NCBI GenBank assembly: GCA_937889795.1
Contig: CALBZH010000788.1
Location: 1 to 6,093, forward strand
Direction: 5' to 3'
DNA from: an uncultured Syntrophobacteraceae bacterium
GTDB taxonomy: Bacteria > Desulfobacterota > Syntrophobacteria > Syntrophobacterales > Syntrophobacteraceae
DNA: 6,093 bases
Both the position numbers and the translations under genes were made by a program. Positions 1 through 5,950 of this stretch are shown here, one piece after another (the stretch's first letter is position 1; each line of letters starts with the position of its first letter). The notes under the pieces are model-generated. The model saw only the letters and a program-made list of their open reading frames with translations. It did not search any database and was not told the DNA's origin.

Positions 1-378
1 GGGACCGAAGCTTGGCGGCGTGAGTACCGGTCGAGACTCCAACGGCTTTACGACATCTGCCGCAGCAGAAATCCCTCGGCACGGTTGTTCTGGATGGGGG
101 CTCCCATCATGCGGGACACGACCCTTGCCCACGAGCTGCGGTTCATCAACAGAACGATCGAATCCTGGTGTCGCGGAATCCAAGGCTGCGAGTACATCAG
201 TACATGGTCGACCCTGGCGGACAAGGACGGCAAGTTCATCGAAACCTTCGAAGATGAGGAGACGGGAAGGTCGGTCAGCGTCCGGAGCAAGGATGGCGTC
301 CATTTAGCACCCCATGGGTCTTACCTGCTGGCGAGAACCGCACTGAACGCGATCCAGAAATACTATTCCTTGGAATAA
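1..378 (+). CDS. SGNH/GDSL-like hydrolase family protein (DUF459), 5'-truncated by window edge
   Basis: The frame is open from base 1 to a TAA at 376-378, giving 125 residues of the C-terminal part; the start lies outside the window. The segment 'WMGAPIMRD' followed by an Asn-containing helix, the 'LADKDGKF' block and a final 'DGVHL' block (Asp98 and His101 of the visible part) matches the last conserved blocks of DUF459/COG2845 SGNH-fold proteins. The D-x-x-H pair supplies the catalytic Asp and His of this fold. It aligns block by block with the next gene ('VVGLPPMRK', 'FADEDGNF', 'DGVHF'), so the two are diverged tandem paralogues 21 bases apart and likely in one operon. In the family, such proteins are periplasmic or envelope-associated and often work beside MBOAT acyltransferases in polysaccharide O-acetylation. 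That role is inferred here because the partner gene is not in the window. The first ATG in frame (position 85) is internal to the domain and is not the real start. Confidence 0.85.
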   Translation, partial: GTEAWRREYRSRLQRLYDICRSRNPSARLFWMGAPIMRDTTLAHELRFINRTIESWCRGIQGCEYISTWSTLADKDGKFIETFEDEETGRSVSVRSKDGVHLAPHGSYLLARTALNAIQKYYSLE

Positions 379-399
379 TGAGCACGAGGTGCGCACGTT

Positions 400-1572
400 A
401 TGGATTTGAAATCGATCAAACTGGAACGAGCCACGGGTCGTGTCGTTCCGCTTCTCGCTGGGCTGATCCTTTCCGCGATGCTTCTCGGCGCTGCTCCCTT
501 GCCTGCCCATGGAGCACCCGCCGATAGCAAGACGACCGCCGCCCGGAGCAAAGCCTCCGGAAAAGACGCGACGCACGTGCAAAAATCCGGAGAAACGCGA
601 AAGGAAGCCCAGGGCAAAAAACGCTCAGCCGCAAGGAGGCATAGCCGAAAGCGTGTCACCCCGGCGTTCGATGACTCGAAGACCTCCTCGCTTTCCCGCC
701 CGACGCCTCCGACCGGCCCCTGCCTTTCGGTCCTGGTCGTGGGGGATTCTCTGGCGGTGGGTGTGGGCATGACCCTCGACAACGCCTTCGGCTCCCGCTG
801 CAGGGTCATGATGCACAAGATGGGCAAGGTCTCGACGGGCCTGGACTCGCCGCGCTTCTACGATTGGCACGGCGTCCTCAAGGATACCCTTGATCGCGAC
901 AGGTATGATGTCCTCGTGGTGATGCTCGGCGCAAACGACGCGCACAACAGCCCGGGAACGGCTGCCTGGAGCAGGCAGTATGAATCCAAGTTCGCGGACC
1001 TGCTGCGAATCCCAGCCGAAAAGCGTATCAAGACCCTGGTTGTCGGACTCCCTCCCATGCGCAAGGAGGACTTCTGCCAAAGGGTTCGCCTGGCCAACGA
1101 GGCCATCCGAAATGCCGCGCGTCTCTACCCCGAGACCTGCACCTACATCGACTCGTTCAGTCGCTTTGCTGACGAAGACGGAAACTTCACGGATCGCATC
1201 CGATGGAAAGGTGAATGGAAGACCGTCAGGGCCGGCGACGGTGTCCATTTCACGGGTACGGGGTACCTGCTGCTGAGCGCCATGGTGGCTGACGAGGCGC
1301 TGCGTCGGACGAGCGCATCAACTCAAGGTGATGGCCTTCTCCGGGCACATCGCCTCGACAGACTCGACCACGCCGCGCAAAACAGCCGGGTGCGTGACAA
1401 TGCCCTCATGGGGCTCCGACACGCGAAGCACGTTCGGCTTAATGAGAACCTTCTTCCCTTCCAAGGGCAGCGGGAAGATCTCAAAAACACGATCCACGGC
1501 CCCCTGGACGCGCTCGTACGAGGCCGGTTGCATCAAGACGGTCGCCATTGCAGTCTCTCCTCTCCACGGTAA
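400..1572 (+). CDS. DUF459 SGNH hydrolase family protein with an abnormal read-through C-terminal tail
   Basis: A 390-residue ORF. ATG at 400 is preceded by AGGTG (387-391) at 8 bases spacing, a modest ribosome binding site. Residues 15-38 form a hydrophobic signal or anchor segment ending in a possible PAHG-A cleavage site. Residues about 40-90 are a Lys/Arg-rich linker, probably disordered. The SGNH domain spans about 107-303. Block I is 'VVGDSLAVGVG' (nucleophile Ser117), block III is 'GANDAHN' (Asn179), and block V is 'DGVHF' (Asp280, His283), so the catalytic set looks intact. Expected role: an exported or envelope-anchored hydrolase or acyltransferase, possibly for exopolysaccharide O-acetylation. 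This follows from family context and is inference. Oddity: the domain ends near residue 303-306, but no stop follows. From residue 307 on (bases 1318-1572) the protein is the antisense translation of a truncated DUF362 gene. This 84-residue, Arg/His-rich tail has no recognisable homology and was probably acquired by a deletion or rearrangement that removed the native stop. Domain call is strong; function of the fused product is uncertain. Confidence 0.85.
   Translation: MDLKSIKLERATGRVVPLLAGLILSAMLLGAAPLPAHGAPADSKTTAARSKASGKDATHVQKSGETRKEAQGKKRSAARRHSRKRVTPAFDDSKTSSLSRPTPPTGPCLSVLVVGDSLAVGVGMTLDNAFGSRCRVMMHKMGKVSTGLDSPRFYDWHGVLKDTLDRDRYDVLVVMLGANDAHNSPGTAAWSRQYESKFADLLRIPAEKRIKTLVVGLPPMRKEDFCQRVRLANEAIRNAARLYPETCTYIDSFSRFADEDGNFTDRIRWKGEWKTVRAGDGVHFTGTGYLLLSAMVADEALRRTSASTQGDGLLRAHRLDRLDHAAQNSRVRDNALMGLRHAKHVRLNENLLPFQGQREDLKNTIHGPLDALVRGRLHQDGRHCSLSSPR
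1318..1548 (-). pseudogene. 3'-truncated DUF362 (iron-sulfur family) gene, N-terminal 76 codons only
   Basis: Read on the - strand from ATG at 1548, the product begins MATVLMQPASYERV and continues with 'KKVLIKPNVLR', 'EGIVTHPAVLRGVVESVE' and 'KAITLS', then TGA at 1320-1318. The 'vLIKPN(L/V)l...THP.vlravve' pattern is the N-terminal signature of DUF362 proteins, which normally run to roughly 300 or more residues and often carry 4Fe-4S ferredoxin motifs further on. In intact members the stretch after 'ITL' usually leads into a Gly-Asp-Ser/Asn-Pro-Gly loop; here it stops at once. The start is firm because GGAGAGGAGAG lies 6 bases upstream. Everything after residue 76 is missing: downstream bases on this strand are the antisense of the SGNH domain. 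The gene is therefore a remnant and can hardly make a working protein. No frameshifted remainder was seen. The alternative, that the + strand tail is the real gene here, is less likely because it has no homology. Confidence 0.75.
1555..1565 (-). promoter_or_regulatory. Strong ribosome binding site of the DUF362 remnant
   Basis: On the - strand GGAGAGGAGAG ends 6 bases before the ATG at 1548. This doubled purine-rich Shine-Dalgarno sequence fixes the start of the DUF362 remnant at 1548 rather than at the upstream in-frame ATGs (for example 1719), whose preceding peptide has no homology. Its survival shows that the 5' end of the remnant was a functional gene until recently. Confidence 0.7.
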
Positions 1573-1649
1573 GCTCTTCGCGTGCAGCTTCATCCTCCAG
1601 CTATCACTCGAGCCAGGTTCGCGCCACTGGCATGATTGCGCATCTTCTT

Positions 1650-1677
1650 TTGACTTTATGCTGTATGAGCGTATAAT
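1650..1677 (+). promoter_or_regulatory. Sigma-70-type promoter for the outer-membrane protein gene
   Basis: TTGACT (1650-1655) and a perfect TATAAT (1672-1677) are separated by 16 bases. This is the only near-consensus pair noticed in the 168-base gap before the barrel gene, and the flanking DNA is clearly AT-richer than the genes. Transcription would start near 1684, giving a leader of about 57 bases ahead of the GTG at 1741. The same region lies upstream of the divergent DUF362 remnant. Confidence 0.65.
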
Positions 1678-1727
1678 CACTCTGCTTTTCTGACAAGTGG
1701 GGCAATTCCTTACAAACAATTTTAAGT

Positions 1728-1740
1728 GGGGGGGGAAATC
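1728..1740 (+). promoter_or_regulatory. Ribosome binding site containing a G8 homopolymer, outer-membrane protein gene
   Basis: Eight consecutive G residues (1728-1735) followed by AAATC lead to the GTG start at 1741. The run's 3' end with the following A (GGGGA) is the only Shine-Dalgarno-like sequence at correct spacing, about 5 bases. This argues for the start at 1741 rather than the in-frame GTG at 1726, which would put the G tract inside the coding region and add five residues before the signal peptide. A homopolymer at this place could change initiation strength by slippage. Confidence 0.55.
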
Positions 1741-3456
1741 GTGAGGAGAAGACTGGTCTTTTTCGGGGTTCTGTTATTGGCGGCAGTTTGTTTTGCGGGG
1801 AGCTCACTGGCATGGCAGGGACGGATGGCGGGCATGGGAGACCCATACGGCTTGCTGGAAGATGAGTCGGACTTTCTGATCCATCCCGCGATGATCGCCG
1901 ATGGAAAAGGAGTGAATTATTACGGGCATTTCGGTTTTCAGTATCGTGACGTATCGGATTGGAGCTACAATTTCACTCTCAACCCTTCCAGCATCAGAGT
2001 TCTGGGGCAGCCCGTCGCGGGTCTCCCGTTAGTCCGGCTCAAAGGAGGCTACAATGGCTCCGGTGACGAGCAGCTTTACGATGCTACGGGCGGGGTTGCC
2101 TTTCCCCTGGGCTGCGGAAGGATGGGCTTCTTTTTCAACTACAAGGGAAAACGCGGCGACTATGATGGATCGGGCGTTTTTGCGGGCTCGCTGGGTACCG
2201 ACAACGGCAGCCTGAGAACCAGCTACGACATGGACAGCTCTGTGGACAGCTTTGCGGGAAGATTCATCTATGGGCTGCCGTTGGGAGCGAGCCTCAAATT
2301 CGGCTCCGAGCTGGAGATTGCCTACCACCAAGCGGAAAACAGCACATCGCAGCGACTGACCAATATTTTGCTGAATGGGGAGTCATTCAAATCACTTCTG
2401 GATTTGACCGATACCAATGGGTTTCTTGGAACCCTCTCGCCGTTTATGTTTCCGTATGATTCCTCTTACTTTGAAATCACACCAAAAGTCGGAGTCAGCG
2501 GTGGGGCCGGACCGGTAAAGTGGGGAACGACCGTCCGTGGGGGAGCCATCTTTGGCGGCGACAACTCGTGGGAATCCAGCCAGGTGCTGAGGGTGAACCC
2601 GGGCGCCATTGGAGTCGATATCGGCACGATTGGCGCCAGTCATTCGTTTGACCTGGAAGGCGACGTGAGCGGATGGAAGGTCGGGGGAGACTTTTGGCTT
2701 CGCTACGCCCTCAACCCCAACATGAATCTCCCGTTCCTTCTGCGGATCGACTACAAGAGCCTCAGCCGGGACGGCCAGGGAACGGGGCTTGTGTTTGCGG
2801 GCATCAACGGGGGTAACACACTTGTGGACGGCTTCCCCCTGCGCTGGGACTACGACCAGGAAGAAACCTCGTTTGAAATCGAGACGGGTGCGGGCCTTGA
2901 ATATGTCCCCAACAAAGGAACACTGATAGCCGGCGGGCTCTATTACAAATACATCAACACCGAGCAAACGACGAGCATCACTCCGAGCGTGAACATCGGG
3001 GATGTCGGGATTGATCCGTTGAACAACGTGAGGCTGTCTCTGCCCAGCACGTTCGATCCGGCCCCGGAGATCACGGAGCATCAGGTGATTTTCCGGATGG
3101 CAGCGGAAACGCAGATCAATCCTTGCTTTGTGCTCAGGGGAGGTCTGAAGGCTTTTTACGGCTGGGTTGAGGAAGACTTCAATCTGTCGAGCAACCTTTC
3201 GCCAACCGGGCTTTCCATCCTGAAGTCGACCAACTCGCTGAGCGGCGGCCACTGGGGCATTCTTGGCGCCATCGGCTCCACATTCACCTTCAGCAATTTC
3301 GCGATTGAGCCCTTCATTCAGGGTGGATACGAGCTCTACAACCCGGATGGAACGGGGACGCTGAGCTTGCTGGACGGTGTGGCGAGCGCCAATTTCGACG
3401 TGGACAAAGAACGCGAGGATACGTTCATCGGAGTCGGTCTCTCGATTCGGTTCTAA
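1741..3456 (+). CDS. Outer-membrane beta-barrel (porin-like) protein of unknown substrate
   Basis: A 571-residue protein starting at GTG 1741 (MRRRLVFFG...). Three Arg residues, a hydrophobic core (residues 5-20) and a 'SSLA-W' cleavage site after residue 24 form a classical Sec signal peptide; there is no proper lipobox. The mature part is rich in Gly, Ser, Asn and aromatic residues in alternating beta-strand patterns separated by polar, Asp/Asn/Gly-rich loops. It ends in 'GVGLSIRF', the C-terminal aromatic signal recognised by the BAM assembly machinery. The mature N-terminus 'RMAGMGDPYGLLEDESDFLIHPAMIA' region (residues about 28-53) resembles the conserved opening block of FadL/PorV-like barrels, where an 'NPA' or 'HPA' motif follows an acidic stretch. 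I do not recognise a specific family, so transport of hydrophobic or other small solutes is only a possibility. It has its own promoter and leader and appears monocistronic, followed by hairpins and a convergent MFS gene. Barrel nature is well supported; substrate unknown. Confidence 0.85.
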   Translation: MRRRLVFFGVLLLAAVCFAGSSLAWQGRMAGMGDPYGLLEDESDFLIHPAMIADGKGVNYYGHFGFQYRDVSDWSYNFTLNPSSIRVLGQPVAGLPLVRLKGGYNGSGDEQLYDATGGVAFPLGCGRMGFFFNYKGKRGDYDGSGVFAGSLGTDNGSLRTSYDMDSSVDSFAGRFIYGLPLGASLKFGSELEIAYHQAENSTSQRLTNILLNGESFKSLLDLTDTNGFLGTLSPFMFPYDSSYFEITPKVGVSGGAGPVKWGTTVRGGAIFGGDNSWESSQVLRVNPGAIGVDIGTIGASHSFDLEGDVSGWKVGGDFWLRYALNPNMNLPFLLRIDYKSLSRDGQGTGLVFAGINGGNTLVDGFPLRWDYDQEETSFEIETGAGLEYVPNKGTLIAGGLYYKYINTEQTTSITPSVNIGDVGIDPLNNVRLSLPSTFDPAPEITEHQVIFRMAAETQINPCFVLRGGLKAFYGWVEEDFNLSSNLSPTGLSILKSTNSLSGGHWGILGAIGSTFTFSNFAIEPFIQGGYELYNPDGTGTLSLLDGVASANFDVDKEREDTFIGVGLSIRF

Positions 3457-3467
3457 CCGGGCGGGGA

Positions 3468-3494
3468 GGAGGGAGTAGACTTGTTGCTCCCTCC
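3468..3494 (+). terminator. Hairpin just after the barrel gene, possible terminator
   Basis: Twelve bases past the stop codon, GGAGGGAG (3468-3475) pairs perfectly with CTCCCTCC (3487-3494) across an 11-base loop. A small second hairpin follows at 3498-3511 (GTGCG / CGCAC, 4-base loop). No T-run follows either one, so this is not a textbook intrinsic terminator. It may be an RNA 3'-end stabiliser or act with Rho. Confidence 0.45.
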
Positions 3495-3615
3495 CATGTG
3501 CGCCTCCGCACGGGACCAGGCTGCGGGCAAGCTTCTTGATTGTCTTGCCGTTGACCGTGCGGCGATACCCGTTCACAGTTGTCAAAAATCGCTTCCAGGG
3601 AAGACGCGTTACTGA

Positions 3616-3649
3616 AGTGAGGCCTCTGGTGAAGATCAGGGGCCTCACT
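3616..3649. terminator. Strong 15-bp hairpin between convergent genes, probable bidirectional terminator
   Basis: AGTGAGGCCTCTGGT (3616-3630) pairs with ATCAGGGGCCTCACT (3635-3649) around a GAAG tetraloop. The stem is 15 bp with two G-U pairs, and its outer 9 bp are perfect. It sits 27 bases past the MFS stop on the - strand and 159 bases past the barrel stop on the + strand, the usual place for a shared terminator. It lacks an adjacent U-tract on either strand; the nearest T-run on the - strand is about 30 bases beyond. It could instead be a member of a dispersed palindromic repeat family. Confidence 0.55.
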
Positions 3650-3675
3650 CATGACTGGGGGAACACCAGGTCCCG

Positions 3676-4872
3676 TCACCCACCGCTCGTCCTATCGTGG
3701 ACAGTCTCCAGGATTCCCGCAATGAAGGGTACGACAAGCATCGCTGTCACCAATCCGGCCACACCGAGCCACCCAGCTCTGACATAGGCCTGGCCACTCA
3801 GCCAGATTCCAACAGCCCCGCCCAGATAATAAAAAAGGACGTAAAGGGAATTGGCCCGTCCCCGACTAGACTCGATCTTCCGGTTGAGAGATCCGGAAGC
3901 CGAGGCATGAATGGTGAAAAAGCCAGCACAGATCCCGGCAAGACTCAGCATGATGACTGGCATGGAGGGAACGAGGGTCAAAGCGATCGAAAGAGCGAAG
4001 ACGACGGCCCCCGACGCCATGGTCGGGCCGTTGCCGATGCGGTTGCTGATCTTGCCCGCCAGGGGTCCCACGAGGATCCCGATCACGTAGGCGAGGTACA
4101 TGAGCGTGATGACTTCGGTGCGCGCATCGAAAGGGGGGCCGGCGAGGTAGAACGGCAGGTAGTTGAAAATAGATGAAAAAACAAAGAACGAACCGAAGGC
4201 CACTCCATAGATGCGAAGGAAGCCACCCTTCGTCAGCAGTTGGCCGAAGCTCAAAGCTTCGCCATCAACGCTCAGCCGGTCCGCCTCGTGCGGCAGCATC
4301 CGAAAGGCAGCCCAGGCGGCCCCAAGGACAAGAACCGCAGAGCTCACGAACGCATAGCGCCAGTGCAAGGGGGGGTGAATCCATCCCCCGAGAAGCCGAC
4401 CGCCGAGGCCTCCGGCGACGGTTGCCGATACATAGGAGCCCATCACGGTGTTCAAGGAAGCCACAGGGAGGGTTCGAGCCAGAAAAGCGGCCAGGCAGGT
4501 CGTGAGCGCCGGGATGAAGAGCCCCTGGACGAACCTTGCGGCGATGAGCAACGTTAGACTTTGGCTCATAGCGCACAGCAGGCTGCAGAAGCCGACCACC
4601 AATCCGCCCGTCAGAATGATCGGGCGAACGGGGTATCGGTCCGAAAGGAGCCCGAAGGGCAGGTTCGACAGAGCAATCCCCAGCACCACCGCTGCGATGG
4701 TATAGGAGGCCGTGGTCGCATCAACGCCGAATTCCTCCCGGATGACCGGGAGCACCGGCTGCGTGATGTAAATGGTCGTGAACGCCGCGCAAACCAGTGC
4801 GAAAACGACTGTCTGCAATGCCAGAGAACCGCTTGATCCCCCCGATGCCCCCTGGCTTTCTTTGAAATCCAT
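3676..4872 (-). CDS. MFS transporter, DHA1 / YnfM-like
   Basis: A 398-residue inner-membrane protein with ATG at 4872 preceded by AGGGACGG. About 12 hydrophobic helices can be drawn (roughly residues 19-39, 56-76, 86-104, 107-130, 145-163, 173-190, 218-240, 254-272, 282-301, 304-326, 341-360, 366-388), with the usual longer central loop at 191-217. MFS motif A is present after helix 2 as 'GLLSDRYPVRP' (residues 74-84). The 'YITQPVLPVIREEF' opening and the 'GRANSLYVLFYYLGGAVG' block near helix 11 (338-355) are typical of the YnfM-like group of drug/H+ or small-molecule efflux carriers. The substrate cannot be read from sequence. The gene lies 74 bases downstream of the JetD-like gene on the same strand with no clear terminator between, so co-transcription is possible. 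Length and motifs are complete, with no sign of damage. A 7-base C/G run (4369-4375) lies within codons for 'HPPL'. Confidence 0.92.
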   Translation of the reverse strand: MDFKESQGASGGSSGSLALQTVVFALVCAAFTTIYITQPVLPVIREEFGVDATTASYTIAAVVLGIALSNLPFGLLSDRYPVRPIILTGGLVVGFCSLLCAMSQSLTLLIAARFVQGLFIPALTTCLAAFLARTLPVASLNTVMGSYVSATVAGGLGGRLLGGWIHPPLHWRYAFVSSAVLVLGAAWAAFRMLPHEADRLSVDGEALSFGQLLTKGGFLRIYGVAFGSFFVFSSIFNYLPFYLAGPPFDARTEVITLMYLAYVIGILVGPLAGKISNRIGNGPTMASGAVVFALSIALTLVPSMPVIMLSLAGICAGFFTIHASASGSLNRKIESSRGRANSLYVLFYYLGGAVGIWLSGQAYVRAGWLGVAGLVTAMLVVPFIAGILETVHDRTSGG

Positions 4873-4881
4873 TCCGTCCCT

Positions 4882-4897
4882 TCTCGGTCTCTCGGTC
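4882..4897. repeat. Perfect tandem 8-bp repeat upstream of the MFS gene
   Basis: TCTCGGTC occurs twice back to back (4882-4889 and 4890-4897), which is GACCGAGA twice on the coding (-) strand, 10 to 25 bases before the MFS start. It overlaps the region just ahead of the ribosome binding site. It may be chance, a slippage product or a small regulator site; nothing else supports a particular role. Confidence 0.4.
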
Positions 4898-4946
4898 TGA
4901 AAGCATCTTCACCGCACGCTTTCCCCCATTGGAGAGCATCCGCACA

Positions 4947-5930
4947 CTATGCCCGGTTGCAAACAAGTCCGGCAAGCTCGATCTCGATCCTTTCGTCAAG
5001 AACGATGGGCTCTTGCTCGAGCCATCTCCTGGAGGCAAAGAGCTGCTTCAACAAGGGCTGCGAAAACGCGGCAACCGTCGTTTCGGGCCAGGCGTCGGAG
5101 AGAGGCCGGGAATGCGCTTCAACGTATTCCTCCCAGAAGGAAGGGAGGAAGAGGTCAGCCGTCCGCCCTTTCTGGTTGAGATGCTGATGAATGGCCATCC
5201 CTTCAGGGTCGAGGTCCCCGAAGTGATACCAGGGGGCCTCGGAGCCGAGTATGTCGATGAACTGCAGGCTCAAGAGGGTGTTCCATCCGGGCTGGTGGAT
5301 GAGAAGGAGCTCGCGAGGCTTCGGCATGTCCATGAACGCGCCGAGATTCTCGACGGTCATAATCGCCCTCGGAAGAATGCCGGCCGGGTGGATTCCGTCA
5401 AGAAGGGTTCGCTCCGTGAGGATCAATTCGTCGATGACAGCCGTGAGATCATCGCAGGAGAGCCGCTTCGCCCCGAGGCACAGCATCAGTCCCTCATTGG
5501 GGCGGATCCGAAGGACCCCGTCGGTCGTCAGCGTCAGACCCGGTCGCGAGACCTTCCCGACGCCTGTCGACTTGGAATGCATGCCCGCGAGCGCGGCGTA
5601 CGTCTTGTGGTGGAGTCGGCCAGGGAGTCTCCGAGCCCGGCTGGTACTTCGGGCCAACTCGACCAGGCTTTTCGCGTCAATCGGCAGGCCGGCATCCTGA
5701 AGCTGCTGCAAGGTTCGCCGCCAATCGGGCCAGATCCGGCCCAGGAGGTTTGGAAGGTGAGAGTCACCGAGAGCATTGAGCGTCAGCTCGCTCTGTCTTG
5801 GAGACTGAGTGACCCAGCCGAGTCCCAGGAGGTGCTCCGTCAGAGGCTGCAGCTTCCGGGTGCGTCTGAGCACACGCATGGCCCAGAGTCTCAGAATCGC
5901 GACGCGATATTCGGGATTCTCCCAGTCCAT
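4947..5930 (-). CDS. jetD: JetD-like Toprim protein (DUF3322/DUF2220), Wadjet-type defence
   Basis: A 327-residue protein from ATG 5930 to TAG at 4949-4947. A TTG at 5942 would add four residues (MIEP). ATG is preferred because the JetD N-terminal (DUF3322) domain normally begins at this 'M-x-W-x-x-P' block, here 'MDWENP', followed by 'ILRLW'. Residues about 1-115 are the basic, helical N-terminal part; from about 130 the catalytic Toprim-like part follows. It carries the metal-binding set of the fold: 'TVENLGAF' (Glu194) and 'HFGDLDPEG' (Asp239, Asp241). A C-terminal 'RRWLEQEPI' block is also typical of JetD. In Wadjet systems JetD is the nuclease subunit that cuts DNA loops made by the JetABC condensin-like motor, eliminating small circular plasmids. 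The 'GW..TQSPRQSELTLN' and 'QPGWNTLL' segments differ from the best-known type I JetD proteins, so this seems a divergent subtype. The gene follows a same-strand, edge-cut ORF by 20 bases, fitting the last position of a jetABCD operon. Family is well supported; subtype is not resolved. Confidence 0.82.
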   Translation of the reverse strand: MDWENPEYRVAILRLWAMRVLRRTRKLQPLTEHLLGLGWVTQSPRQSELTLNALGDSHLPNLLGRIWPDWRRTLQQLQDAGLPIDAKSLVELARSTSRARRLPGRLHHKTYAALAGMHSKSTGVGKVSRPGLTLTTDGVLRIRPNEGLMLCLGAKRLSCDDLTAVIDELILTERTLLDGIHPAGILPRAIMTVENLGAFMDMPKPRELLLIHQPGWNTLLSLQFIDILGSEAPWYHFGDLDPEGMAIHQHLNQKGRTADLFLPSFWEEYVEAHSRPLSDAWPETTVAAFSQPLLKQLFASRRWLEQEPIVLDERIEIELAGLVCNRA

Positions 5931-5950
5931 GGGCTCGATCAACCATGGAA

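Noticed and set aside
625..1248. - strand ORF of 207 codons opposite the SGNH domain
   Set aside because: Antisense to intact catalytic blocks (GDSL, GAND, DGVH), with no homology of its own.
1670..1696. Possible - strand promoter TTGTCA (1696-1691) and TATACG (1675-1670) for the DUF362 remnant
   Set aside because: The spacer is only 15 bases and the -10 box is poor and overlaps the better + strand promoter, so the support is too weak to list.
1549..1719. N-terminal extension of the DUF362 remnant starting at ATG 1719
   Set aside because: The 57 extra residues have no resemblance to the family and cross the AT-rich promoter region. The strong RBS next to 1548 marks the real start.
2392..3648. 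Long - strand ORF (418 codons) opposite the barrel gene
   Set aside because: It lies mostly antisense to a barrel gene that has a promoter, RBS, signal peptide and C-terminal Phe. Its translation is Arg/His/Val-rich with no recognisable motif, as expected for a shadow frame in GC-rich DNA. Its first ~60 codons, in the intergenic gap, also show no homology I can name.
3457..3675. Hidden small gene in the convergent intergenic gap
   Set aside because: No ORF with RBS and recognisable sequence was found on either strand; the gap is explained by hairpins. A short hairpin GGCAAG/CTTGCC near 3532-3556 was seen but is too weak to call.
4369..4375. G7 (C7 on coding strand) run in the MFS gene as a phase-variation switch
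   Set aside because: It encodes ordinary Pro codons in an intact full-length protein. GC-rich genes contain such runs by chance, and its position is not regulatory.
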